Shown one piece after another: positions 7,815 to 16,548 of a DNA stretch of 64,000 nucleotides. The stretch lies in NCBI RefSeq assembly GCF_000237325.1, contig NC_017542.1, positions 4,604,001-4,668,000 on the forward strand, given 5' to 3'. How positions within the stretch are numbered: the stretch's first letter is position 1; every line of letters begins with the position of its first letter. A program made the translations under genes and the position numbers. Below the pieces are notes generated by a model, which saw nothing but the letters and a program-made list of their open reading frames with translations, made no database searches and was not told the DNA's origin. The stretch comes from Paenibacillus polymyxa M1. GTDB taxonomy: Bacteria; Bacillota; Bacilli; Paenibacillales; Paenibacillaceae.

Positions 7815-9644
7815 ATGAATCGGCGCAATAAAAGCTTGGGGTGGATGTTTGTACTGGTAGCAGCTCTGCTGCTGACAGTAACTCCCTTCATATCCGGCTC
7901 CGGGTCGGCCGCTTTCGCACAGTCAAATGCTAAAGCTGTCTCTAATGATCAGCTAATGCCTGTGGTCGGCGGAGCACTGGTGGAGGCGGGACAAGACCAA
8001 TGGACGGAAGCCTCCAAGGACCTAAAGGAATTCCGTGGTTTGTGGGAAGCCGCCAAAGCAAACGGCGGAGATTCAGCCCATATCGCGGCCGTAGATCAAG
8101 CTCTGACCGATGCGGAAGAGGCTCTTTCCCATGGCGGCGGGGATTCAGCGAAAGCTGCGTTATCCGTGCTGGCGCGCTCGGTCAATGAGTTCGTGACTGC
8201 TGCCGAAGGAGATAAACCGGCTCCAGCCGGAGCCAAAGCAGCGGAAAAGCTGCTTCCTATGGCGAAGGGCAGTCTGGCTGCCATGCAAAAAGGCGATTGG
8301 GCTGCTGCGCGGGTGGATTACGACCGAATCGTTAAAGCATGGTATCAGGTGGAGACACCGATTCGACTGGATCATTTTTCAGTATACAGTTCGCTTGAAA
8401 CGAAAATCAGCCTCATCCGCATCTCTATGCAAGCAGAGCCCATACGTCAAGCACAGGCTCTCAAGGAAATGCAGGAGTTAACGACACTGCTGTCTGATTA
8501 TAGTCAGGGCAAACTTGCGAACACAGATCAAGGAGCAGATGCAGGCAATGCCGCTGCCGGAGCGGCGAATGGTTCAACAGCTTCCCTGGGCGATGCAGTC
8601 ACCCTGCTCGAATCCGCACGCCAAGATGTTGTAGCTAGTCAGCCAGAGCAGGCCGCAGACAAGGTAGGGCAGTTTATCGCTCTATGGCCTTCCGTCGAAG
8701 GACATGTACAAATTTCCGATCCGGTGTCTTACACTGCAATTGAAAATCAAATGACAGAGACTTCCGGATATCTGCTGTCTTCTCCACCGAATAGGGATAA
8801 AGCCCTGCAGACTCTTGATCAGATGCTGGACAGGCTCCATCCGTTGACCGAGGAACGTTCTTATACTGCATGGGATGCCACACTGATTTTGCTGCGCGAG
8901 GGCCTGGAGGCCATTCTCGTGCTCGCAGCTCTGCTGGCGTATGCCAAAAAAAGCGGCGAAGCCGTGGCTGGACGCTGGATATGGGCAGGAGCTGGTACAG
9001 GACTGGTGCTAAGCGGAATACTGGCGGTGCTGTTCACCTCGCTGGTGGCAGCTGCTGCATCGGGCAGCATGCGTGAGCTGCTGGAAGGTGTCACCGGGCT
9101 GGTGGCTGTTGTGCTGATGCTAACTGTCGGTAACTGGCTGCATAGCAAATCCAATGCTGCTGCGTGGAACCGCTTTGTGGAAAACAGCGTAGGCAATGCG
9201 CTGGCACGGGGTAGCCTATGGTCGCTCTTTGCGGTTTCTGCGCTCGCGATTCTACGTGAAGGGGCCGAGACAGCTATCTTTTATATCGGTATGGCTCCAG
9301 CCATCGAAACCTCGCAATTGCTGATCGGCATTGGCTCGGCAACGGTTATACTGGTCGTTCTTGCATTTGCAATCATCAAGTTCAGTGTACGGTTACCAAT
9401 TCGCGCCTTTTTCCTGACCGCCACTGTACTGATTTACTATCTCGTATTTCGTTTTCTGGGTGAAAGTATTCATTCGCTTCAGGTGGCTGGCAAGCTTCCG
9501 GGACACACCGCGTCCTCGCTTCCATCCATTAGCTGGTTGGGAATGTATCCAACCTGGGAAACATTTACCCCACAAGCCCTTGTGCTGATCTTTATGGTAT
9601 GGCAGCTTGTTCGTCAGGAGATACGCAGTTCCAAATCACGTTAA
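7815..9644 (+). CDS. efeU: EfeU/FTR1 family iron permease with large extracellular N-domain
   Basis: A 609-residue permease. Residues 1-36 are a signal peptide; about 40-350 form a helical, alanine-rich extracellular region; from about 355 come the FTR1 membrane helices. The two iron-transport motifs are REGLEAILV (near 361) and REGAETAIF (near 481), each with the REXXE signature. Classical EfeU is only about 270-280 residues, so the N-domain doubles its size; such extended FTR1 proteins occur in Gram-positive bacteria and may hold an EfeO-like function in cis. The ATG follows AAGGAAGGGGA. A shared terminator lies just downstream. Confidence 0.9.
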   Translation: MNRRNKSLGWMFVLVAALLLTVTPFISGSGSAAFAQSNAKAVSNDQLMPVVGGALVEAGQDQWTEASKDLKEFRGLWEAAKANGGDSAHIAAVDQALTDAEEALSHGGGDSAKAALSVLARSVNEFVTAAEGDKPAPAGAKAAEKLLPMAKGSLAAMQKGDWAAARVDYDRIVKAWYQVETPIRLDHFSVYSSLETKISLIRISMQAEPIRQAQALKEMQELTTLLSDYSQGKLANTDQGADAGNAAAGAANGSTASLGDAVTLLESARQDVVASQPEQAADKVGQFIALWPSVEGHVQISDPVSYTAIENQMTETSGYLLSSPPNRDKALQTLDQMLDRLHPLTEERSYTAWDATLILLREGLEAILVLAALLAYAKKSGEAVAGRWIWAGAGTGLVLSGILAVLFTSLVAAAASGSMRELLEGVTGLVAVVLMLTVGNWLHSKSNAAAWNRFVENSVGNALARGSLWSLFAVSALAILREGAETAIFYIGMAPAIETSQLLIGIGSATVILVVLAFAIIKFSVRLPIRAFFLTATVLIYYLVFRFLGESIHSLQVAGKLPGHTASSLPSISWLGMYPTWETFTPQALVLIFMVWQLVRQEIRSSKSR

Positions 9645-9668
9645 ATCGATACTACAATACTGAAAATG

Positions 9669-9726
9669 AAAAAACGCCAAATCACAGGTCCGTTTGGTAC
9701 CGGATCCCATGATTTTGGCGTTTTTT
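9669..9726. terminator. Bidirectional terminator between efeU and the biosynthetic operon
   Basis: AAAAACGCCAAATCA pairs with TGATTTTGGCGTTTTT across an internal CGGTACCG-like element, with A and T runs on the two sides. It can end both the efe operon and the 12-gene minus-strand operon. Confidence 0.85.
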
Positions 9727-9731
9727 CATAC

Positions 9732-11009
9732 TTACATTACATCCTCAGGCAACGCAATCATACGCTGATGATGCAGAAGGTCCGTGCGATCACCGTGTTC
9801 ACGAATGATATGCACTTTCCCGCGATAATCGAGCAGTTCCGCCGGAGTAGCATGTCCCAAAAAATATAATGGGCTGTAGCTCAATCCATAGGCTCCTGCA
9901 TTCGGAAAAGCAATATAATCGCCCTCTTGAATCGGGGGCAACTCCGCTTTTTTCACTATACAATCCTCGGGTGTACACAGCGGACCAACAATGCTTACCG
10001 TCTCCAGCTCCGTAGAAACCTCTGCTGATTGTCTGCGCATAATTCGCACAGGGTAATTGTCCCTTAAACGGCGTCCCCGAAAGGTAGCTGCGACATAGTG
10101 GTTCATGCCGCCATCAGCTACGACAAACTTCTCTCCCTTGGATTTCTTGGTATACAACGCCCGGCAGACATACATGCCTGATTGAGCGACCAGATACCTG
10201 CCGCTTTCGATGATCAGCCTAACCCCCGGCATGCGGGATCGGGTCTGCTCCGCGAGTGCATTAAGTCCATCAATGACGTGATCCATATCAAGCGGCTGCT
10301 CATGGGCAAAATAAGGTACACCAAACCCGCCGCCCAAATTGATCGTATGCATCGCCACACTATACTGAGCCTGCACCCGTTCTGCCAACTGCAAGGTATT
10401 CGCAAATGAAGCTAAAATCTGATCCGCTTTCAGCATTTGCGTACCTGTATATACTTGAATGCCTTGAAAATATACGTGCGGGCAATCTTCCAGCACCTTA
10501 AAAAAGTGATCCAGTTGCCCTTCATCGACTCCAAAAGGGCGCGGAACACCGCCCATTTTAATGGTTGCGCCCGACAGGTCATTATCGGGATTGATTCGAA
10601 CCGCAGCCCTGACAAACACGCCCGTTTGGGCGGCAATGTCCTCCAGTAGACGCAGCTCTCTCACCGATTCGACATGAATGCAGCCGATCCCACAGGTTAT
10701 CGCCTCACGCAGCTCAGCTATTGTTTTCCCCGGTCCAGCGTACAGTACGTCCTCCGCAGCATACCCGGCCTCCATGGCGACGAACATTTCTCCAGCCGAA
10801 GCAATCTCGACACCGCAACCTAACGAGCGCAGCAACCCAGCCAAGGGCACGTTACCATTAGCCTTGAGCGCGTAATGTACACGCACGGCCGGGTGTAGCC
10901 GGGCCAGCAACGAGCTGACGTGAGCATGCAGCGCGTCTCCATCATAATAATAAAAGGGTGTCGGATGCTCGCCGAATCGCTCCAGTAAAACTTCGTCCTT
11001 TTGATCCAT
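9732..11009 (-). CDS. PLP-dependent decarboxylase, fold type III (BtrK/LysA-like)
   Basis: A 425-residue member of the diaminopimelate/ornithine decarboxylase family. The PLP lysine is K49 in YALKANGN; the phosphate-binding loop is NLGGGFGVPY; the partner active-site motif is GPLCTPEDC; ADGGMNHYVA and NAGAYGLSYSP are also present. Canonical LysA is possible, but its place at the end of an operon with carrier proteins, ATP-grasp ligases and a BtrH-like acyltransferase makes a BtrK-like role more likely. BtrK decarboxylates an amino acid while it is bound to an acyl carrier protein in butirosin synthesis. The 82-base gap to the upstream gene is the largest in the operon. Confidence 0.85.
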   Translation of the reverse strand: MDQKDEVLLERFGEHPTPFYYYDGDALHAHVSSLLARLHPAVRVHYALKANGNVPLAGLLRSLGCGVEIASAGEMFVAMEAGYAAEDVLYAGPGKTIAELREAITCGIGCIHVESVRELRLLEDIAAQTGVFVRAAVRINPDNDLSGATIKMGGVPRPFGVDEGQLDHFFKVLEDCPHVYFQGIQVYTGTQMLKADQILASFANTLQLAERVQAQYSVAMHTINLGGGFGVPYFAHEQPLDMDHVIDGLNALAEQTRSRMPGVRLIIESGRYLVAQSGMYVCRALYTKKSKGEKFVVADGGMNHYVAATFRGRRLRDNYPVRIMRRQSAEVSTELETVSIVGPLCTPEDCIVKKAELPPIQEGDYIAFPNAGAYGLSYSPLYFLGHATPAELLDYRGKVHIIREHGDRTDLLHHQRMIALPEDVM

Positions 11010-11091
11010 CTGCTGAATCCCCTCCTCTCTTTGCTTGAATATTCCGTATTTTGCATTATTCGAATCTCACCGATTGAAAACCACGACCAAC

Positions 11092-12180
11092 TTATACTGC
11101 ATAGATCGCCTCGCCTGAGCGCGCTGCTTTATGAATAGCTGCCAGCAGTCTGACGCGTTCAGCAGCCTCATGAAATGGAATAGGCTCCGTTTCACCCCGG
11201 ATGATGCTGCAGAAGGCATCCAACTGATTGACATAATAGTTCATAGGCTCAAAAACTGTTTTAGTAGGCAAAGATGACTGTGATAACGCGGACCGTGCTT
11301 CCACATCCGATATATTCACCGCGATATCCTTCTTTATTTCCGTCTTGAGTGTCATTTTATAGAAACCCAAATTCGCTCGAAAGCAATCCTTTAAGGTGAC
11401 TACTGCCGAATCAAAGGTCAGTACATGAGCACAGCGATAAGGACGCTCAAATGAGAAGAGGGCAGATGCCTCTAGTCCGCTCGGGTAACGGGCTTGCGCG
11501 TGAAATGTCCAGTCACAGCCATGAGGGCCAGCGAAATCCGATTGACTGTGGAATTCCGCCTGCTCCAATCCAACAACGGCCTGAAGAAACTGGAGCCAGT
11601 ACACACCCAAATCCCAAAAGCATCCCCCACCCTGCTCCGGACGGGATCGGTAATTGTCCGCATGCCCTTCTTTTGCCGGAATGCATAGACTCGTTTCTAT
11701 GGAGCATAAGCGACCATAACGACCTGATTCTATGATTCTTCGCAGTTCACGCTGCCAAGGGTGATGCTGCACCATGACTCCCTCCAGCAGATAAGCGTTG
11801 CTCTGTTCGACGATAGCCGCCAAGGGAGCCAGATCAGCTGTATTCAGGCATAACGGTTTTTCCACCAGCACGTGCTTGTGAGCTTGTAAGGCTCTGCCGA
11901 TCCACTCAGCATGTAAATCGTTGCTGAGCGCAATATATACAGCGTCGATGTCCGGGTCTTTAAGCATATCCTCAGCATGACCATAAACGACATTGACTTC
12001 ATAACGCTCTGCCATTTCTTGGGCCTTGGTAACCGTACGATTCGCAAGCGCGGTCACGCGTGCTCCTGCAACATGTCGGATCGGTTCCAGCAACGCACGA
12101 GGGGCAATGGCAGAACAACCAATGATCCCGAAGCGAATATCTTGCATCGCAGGTTCTTGCGCAGCCGCGGCAGCGTTCAT
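11092..12180 (-). CDS. Gfo/Idh/MocA family NAD(P)-dependent oxidoreductase
   Basis: A 362-residue dehydrogenase expected to oxidise or reduce a sugar or cyclitol hydroxyl. The N-terminal Rossmann fold begins IRFGIIGCSAIAPRA, and the EKP signature is VLVEKPLCLN. The C-terminal alpha/beta domain follows. I place the start at ATG 12178-12180, which overlaps the upstream TGA in ATGA, with GGAG upstream; the longer reading frame would overlap the glycosyltransferase by 180 bases. The overlap implies translational coupling. In this operon it probably tailors the sugar part of the product. Confidence 0.87.
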   Translation of the reverse strand: MNAAAAAQEPAMQDIRFGIIGCSAIAPRALLEPIRHVAGARVTALANRTVTKAQEMAERYEVNVVYGHAEDMLKDPDIDAVYIALSNDLHAEWIGRALQAHKHVLVEKPLCLNTADLAPLAAIVEQSNAYLLEGVMVQHHPWQRELRRIIESGRYGRLCSIETSLCIPAKEGHADNYRSRPEQGGGCFWDLGVYWLQFLQAVVGLEQAEFHSQSDFAGPHGCDWTFHAQARYPSGLEASALFSFERPYRCAHVLTFDSAVVTLKDCFRANLGFYKMTLKTEIKKDIAVNISDVEARSALSQSSLPTKTVFEPMNYYVNQLDAFCSIIRGETEPIPFHEAAERVRLLAAIHKAARSGEAIYAV

Positions 12181-13328
12181 GATCCCTGCTCCATTCCTGA
12201 TGGCACTTGAATGCTCTTCATATAGGATTCTATATAACGTGGCGTCCGACTGCGCAGCTCTACGATTCTCCGATGCATTTCCTCCAGGATCTGGGCACTG
12301 GCGCCATAGGTTTCTATCCATGTCTCGTAGCGCATGCCTAACCCCAGACGTTCCCATAGATCCGCATTATGCTTCTCATGCACGCCAAACGGCTCCAGCA
12401 TAATCAGAGGAGTAGCTGTAGCGAACGAATCGGTCAGGCTGCCGCCACCGGGCTTGCTGACAATGGCCTGGGCATGACATGCTCGGTCCAGCATGCAATG
12501 GTAATCCGGTCCGACCTGATACACCGTTTCATCACCTATTTTCACCTCTCCGAAAGGTGGAAATGTATGCTCCCCGGCTTCATTTCGCTGCCATGTTCTC
12601 CACTGCGGGTCCATCCGAAAATAGCGTATACTGTCCCGCTCTTCATCTGGTTGATCCTGATCATACAACAACAGATCCAGTTCCCAGCCCGCTTCTTCTA
12701 ACCGTCCAACCTTCTCACGGTAGGTGCCCATCCCCCAACCGCCGCCATGTACGAATAAACGGGCTTGCCGTGCTTCAAAAGGGATATGCTCCACTGCCGG
12801 GATGTCAATATAGTGGTTGACTCTATTTTTATCATTTTCAAACAGGGTCGTTTCTCCACAGCCATCAGCAAAATGCGGGTTATGCTTGGCTAGATTTTTC
12901 CAGGAAGGAGAAGGTGTCGAATCCATATACACAATGTCCACATGCACCGACTCCGACTCTCTGCGCTTGCGATACTCCTCCAGTACATACATCCAATGAC
13001 CGGATAAGCATATAAAATACCGCCGATCCTCTTCTATCCATTGGTTCAGCAGTACTTCCATCGCTGCGGGGTCCAGTGAATTACGCATATCCTGCGGAAC
13101 CTTCTGCGACATTAAGGCCACTGCAAAATTGTCATGGTAAGCTTTCCGGCTTTTGTCGACCTTGAGTCGGGCCGATTCCGGCAGTACATTTTCAAATACA
13201 TGGATCGCCGTATCCATGCCCAGCCTGCGAAGACCCGCTTGCAGCAGCAAGCCAGGGGTATAAAAGCCCAATCCGAAACCGGAACACAAAATCGTTACCT
13301 TCATAAGCTTCTCCGTACTCTTACGCAT
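12177..13328 (-). CDS. UDP-glycosyltransferase-like protein (GT1/GT28 type)
   Basis: A 383-residue GT-B fold glycosyltransferase relative. The N-terminal half starts MKVTILCSGFGLGFYTPGLL, a donor/acceptor Rossmann beginning. The C-terminal half has SKPGGGSLTDSFATATPLI and PFGVHEKHNADLWERLGLG, the pattern of the nucleotide-sugar site in GT1/GT28 enzymes. I keep the first ATG because GGGAGG stands 9 bases before it, although an ATG eight codons later aligns better with the fold. It sits between an ATP-grasp gene and the oxidoreductase, overlapping the latter. It would attach a sugar to, or use a sugar within, the carrier-tethered product; donor and acceptor are unknown. Confidence 0.78.
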   Translation of the reverse strand: MRKSTEKLMKVTILCSGFGLGFYTPGLLLQAGLRRLGMDTAIHVFENVLPESARLKVDKSRKAYHDNFAVALMSQKVPQDMRNSLDPAAMEVLLNQWIEEDRRYFICLSGHWMYVLEEYRKRRESESVHVDIVYMDSTPSPSWKNLAKHNPHFADGCGETTLFENDKNRVNHYIDIPAVEHIPFEARQARLFVHGGGWGMGTYREKVGRLEEAGWELDLLLYDQDQPDEERDSIRYFRMDPQWRTWQRNEAGEHTFPPFGEVKIGDETVYQVGPDYHCMLDRACHAQAIVSKPGGGSLTDSFATATPLIMLEPFGVHEKHNADLWERLGLGMRYETWIETYGASAQILEEMHRRIVELRSRTPRYIESYMKSIQVPSGMEQGS

Positions 13329-13345
13329 GCTTATACGCCTCCCGT

Positions 13346-14878
13346 TTAATTCAGCACTGTAAAATGTCGCTCTGCCAAAAAACGCTCCAGCTTTGTAGTC
13401 AATCGCATTTTTTCCTCATCATTCGCAGCAACCAGTTCCAAATAAAGCCGTCCTTTGCCTCGTGCCCGTTCATTTCCATCAGCTTCTTTTGTACCACTCA
13501 AGTCAGGCTGACCCATGCCGTTCCCTTCTGATCCGCCATCGCCGGCTCCAATCCCACTTATACGAACCTGCTTGGCAGATGATCTGCCTCCGCGCCCGGT
13601 TGCATTTCTGCTTGGCACAGGGGTATGGCCTACAATCCTGTTCTCACCGTCACGTCCACCTGTGTTTACATATAACGTATTGGCTCCCAAAGGCATGACA
13701 CCTTCTTCACATTCACCTGTAAACAGCAATCCCTCGCCTTCTAGCCCTAACAGCAGTTCTTCATAAGATAGACTGCCATCATGGGAAAGCGAATAATTCG
13801 TCAACGTGCCACGCATATTTTTCCCGGCCAGATAGGTATCGAGCTGATGCTTAATCAAACTCATCGACTTTCTGGCATTAATTTCGATAATGGGCTCCAG
13901 CTTTCCACCACGAAGTGTCATGGAGTCTATGCATACATCGCCGTAATATCCATCCCGATACAATTGCTGTCCCACATCCTGCATTAAGCTAAAATAGCCG
14001 TCACGCTCCAGACGCTCCATAAAAGCCCTGTCCGGCGATAGGGATTCCCGATAGGCGAATTGAGTATTGGCCAGCCATTGCACAGATACGATGTCGACAC
14101 GCCCATCATCGCCAATCGTAAATTGGCATGAAAAATCCTGCTCTTTCTCCAGAAAAGGCTCCAGCAAGAACAGTACCCGTTTGCCTTTGCGCTCCTGTCC
14201 ACGCAAATACGATACGACCCGGTCCAGCATTTGTGTCGAAGTGATGTGCAGATTACCTTTACCCGATACGCCAAAATCATCCTTGATTAAAAAGCTTCCA
14301 TCCCGCAGCAGTTTACGCCCTGCTTCAGCGACATCCGCAAACGAAGTCACAATATGACCAGGGTTGCGCAGACCAAGACTGCGTTTCAGCTCAGAGGAAT
14401 AGGTTTTGGCATTTACCTTGCGAATCGTTTCCAGCGGCGGCTGATGCAATGTAATTCCCCAAGCACGCGCGGCCTCTTCCACATGCGGCAACCCCGCAAA
14501 CGGGCTAAGCACACAGCCTTCCAGTTGAGGAAAACCTTCTCCAGTATCACTCTTGCGACTACTCAGCAGCTCGAAAACGGAAGCGGCCGACACATTGCCC
14601 GCCTGTTCCATTCCGTCGGTCAAATCCCGTTCGTTTACAGCCGGATGAAAGCCCAGCTGCGCAATATACTGACGATGTACGGGCGAAATGGCAAAACGTG
14701 TCAATAAGGCATCTCCCGGCTGACAAAAGCTAAATAGCAATTCATCCATAGCCGCTACAATGGCAGAAGAAGCCCGGTCAGGCAGGGCGGGCAGGGAAGC
14801 TAGCTCGCTATCTCGCCAGTAAGCCTCCGCTTCGAACGTTCCCATATATAAATGACGCTGGTTAGGTATCGCATTCAT
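13346..14878 (-). CDS. ATP-grasp ligase 1 (amino acid-activating type)
   Basis: A 510-residue ATP-grasp protein. Residues about 170-345 hold the fold: SFLIKDDFGVSGKGN (nucleotide loop), LLEPFLEKEQDFSCQF, and EPIIEINARKSMS (metal-binding Glu and Asn). ATP-grasp enzymes join a carboxylate to an amine, or in BtrJ to a carrier-protein thiol. Near residues 405-470 there is an unusual Gly/Arg/Asn-rich, low-complexity insertion before a short C-terminal domain. The start has a GGAAAGGAAG Shine-Dalgarno sequence. The gap to the glycosyltransferase is 17 bases. With the second ATP-grasp gene in the operon, two ligation steps are likely. Confidence 0.8.
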   Translation of the reverse strand: MNAIPNQRHLYMGTFEAEAYWRDSELASLPALPDRASSAIVAAMDELLFSFCQPGDALLTRFAISPVHRQYIAQLGFHPAVNERDLTDGMEQAGNVSAASVFELLSSRKSDTGEGFPQLEGCVLSPFAGLPHVEEAARAWGITLHQPPLETIRKVNAKTYSSELKRSLGLRNPGHIVTSFADVAEAGRKLLRDGSFLIKDDFGVSGKGNLHITSTQMLDRVVSYLRGQERKGKRVLFLLEPFLEKEQDFSCQFTIGDDGRVDIVSVQWLANTQFAYRESLSPDRAFMERLERDGYFSLMQDVGQQLYRDGYYGDVCIDSMTLRGGKLEPIIEINARKSMSLIKHQLDTYLAGKNMRGTLTNYSLSHDGSLSYEELLLGLEGEGLLFTGECEEGVMPLGANTLYVNTGGRDGENRIVGHTPVPSRNATGRGGRSSAKQVRISGIGAGDGGSEGNGMGQPDLSGTKEADGNERARGKGRLYLELVAANDEEKMRLTTKLERFLAERHFTVLN

Positions 14879-14927
14879 ATGATTCGCTTCCTTTCCTGCT
14901 TCATTATGAACCTAGTACACGGTAGCG

Positions 14928-15740
14928 CTACTGGCTCGCGCTCGTATAATCACGTAGAGCAAACTGCCATATCAAGCGAATAATCGCCAGCAGCCAGAGA
15001 GGTGCAAGAAATGCCCATAGCATCAAACCGGGTTCCATTTTGCCGAGAATGAACATGGGCGGAAAATTACAGATGACAAACACCGGGAGCACAAACAAGC
15101 CAATACGCTGAATCAGGTTACTGTACACGGCCATCGGCACATAGTTTGTCTCGAAAATGCTGTTGGATAGCTCTGTAACACCGTTCGTGCGAATAATCCA
15201 GAAGGCCAGCAGTTGGGGCAGCAAAAATACGGAGTATGCCGTAAGCACTCCGCATCCGAGCAGCACGGAGAACCCTCCTACGGTTTCCAAATTAAACGGC
15301 AATCCGAGTCGATGCCAGCCGACCCCCGTCATAATTCCGCCGCCAATTACATTCGGCAAGGTATAGCCCAGCTCAAATTGACGCAGTGTCACCATAAATT
15401 GCAGCGATACGGGTTTGGTCATGAGCACGTCCAGTGAGCCGGTACGAATTTTGTCAGGCAGGCTTGTAAAATTACTGTAGAACAATCCACTATAAAAGCC
15501 GCTCATCATCGTAAACACGCCGATATATAACAACATAGCGTCAGGAGACCAGCCGTTAATGTCTGTCCCAGCGCGGTATGGAAGCGATGCGTACAGCAGC
15601 TTGATAAACAAATAAGCTGTTTCAACCAGACATGCACTTATAAAGTTAGTGCGATATTCCATTTGCGACATGACGGAAAACTGGACAAATTTCCAGTACA
15701 GTCTGATGTAGCGCCTAATGTTTTGGAAAACATTTTTCAT
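14928..15740 (-). CDS. ABC-2 type permease subunit 2 (DUF990/YadH-like)
   Basis: A 270-residue inner-membrane protein with about six hydrophobic helices and the family phrase EYRTNFISACLVETAY near the N-terminus. It resembles PF06182-type ABC-2 permeases that come in pairs with one ATPase. The ATG at 15738-15740 follows GGGGGG with 7 bases spacing and begins one base after the end of the partner permease gene; the longer frame would overlap it. It forms an export complex with the next two upstream genes, probably for the product of this operon or for self-protection. Confidence 0.85.
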   Translation of the reverse strand: MKNVFQNIRRYIRLYWKFVQFSVMSQMEYRTNFISACLVETAYLFIKLLYASLPYRAGTDINGWSPDAMLLYIGVFTMMSGFYSGLFYSNFTSLPDKIRTGSLDVLMTKPVSLQFMVTLRQFELGYTLPNVIGGGIMTGVGWHRLGLPFNLETVGGFSVLLGCGVLTAYSVFLLPQLLAFWIIRTNGVTELSNSIFETNYVPMAVYSNLIQRIGLFVLPVFVICNFPPMFILGKMEPGLMLWAFLAPLWLLAIIRLIWQFALRDYTSASQ

Positions 15741-15741
15741 G

Positions 15742-16548
15742 TTAACCCCCCACTGAGACAAAGCGTTTGACCCCGGCTTGCCACACCCAGCGTGATACGG
15801 CCGCCAGCACTACAATCCAGAGCCATTGCACGCCAATGCCTTTAGCGGCTTCCAGCACAGTCAGCTTGCCCGTCAACGCATTCACCGGAAAAAATACAGT
15901 GTAGCTGAAAGGTAGCAGACTGAACAGACGGGCCAAAGCATCTCCAAAAATCGTCAGCGGAAACACGGTACCACTAGCTACATAAATAACAAGCGACAAC
16001 GTATAAAAAAGTCCCGCCGATTCCGTCACCCAAAAGGCTATGCCGCTGAGCGCGTAATAGACCACAAAATTAAGCACAAGTGCTCCCGGCAACGCCAATA
16101 TGTAAAGCAGGATGTACGATAGCTCGAAGCTGATTTGTCCTTCCAGGCTAAGACATAACAGCAAAATAGCAGCCGCCAGCAGCACAACTGCGGACTGTAT
16201 GACTTTGCCTCCAATAAACCGGCAAAAACGGTAAGCAAAATAATGCACAGGCTGTACCATGAATTTTGCCAGTCCACCTTCCTTGATATCTGTAGCAATT
16301 TCATATTCAAAGCCCGTCGCAATCAGTTTTCCAGTTACTCCTGCCATGACCACATACACCAGCATTTCCGGCAGAGAATAGTCCACCACTCTTGCTTGTC
16401 CCGAAGAACCAAATACAGCTAGCCAGAGAAAAATTTGCGTCATGATGGGCAGCATAAATCCCGCCATTTGGAGCCAATAATTAGCCCGATACTCCATTTC
16501 GTTTTGCATGCCAAGCTGGAGTACTTTCACATATTTGTTATTTCGCAT
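15742..16548 (-). CDS. ABC-2 type permease subunit 1
   Basis: A permease of 268 residues with about six transmembrane helices, starting MRNNKYVKVLQLGMQNEMEY. It shares the EYRANYWLQ-type N-terminal motif with the second permease, so the two are paralogous partners. The start at 16548 overlaps the ATPase gene by 11 bases; an ATG at 16566 is also possible but has a poorer Shine-Dalgarno sequence. The tight overlap with the ATPase gene supports one transporter complex. Confidence 0.83.
   Translation of the reverse strand: MRNNKYVKVLQLGMQNEMEYRANYWLQMAGFMLPIMTQIFLWLAVFGSSGQARVVDYSLPEMLVYVVMAGVTGKLIATGFEYEIATDIKEGGLAKFMVQPVHYFAYRFCRFIGGKVIQSAVVLLAAAILLLCLSLEGQISFELSYILLYILALPGALVLNFVVYYALSGIAFWVTESAGLFYTLSLVIYVASGTVFPLTIFGDALARLFSLLPFSYTVFFPVNALTGKLTVLEAAKGIGVQWLWIVVLAAVSRWVWQAGVKRFVSVGG

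Noticed and set aside
9732..11009. Plain diaminopimelate decarboxylase (LysA) for lysine synthesis
   Set aside because: Family match is real, but the operon has no lysine genes and has ACPs, ATP-grasp ligases and a BtrH-like enzyme; a BtrK-like role fits better. Not fully excluded.
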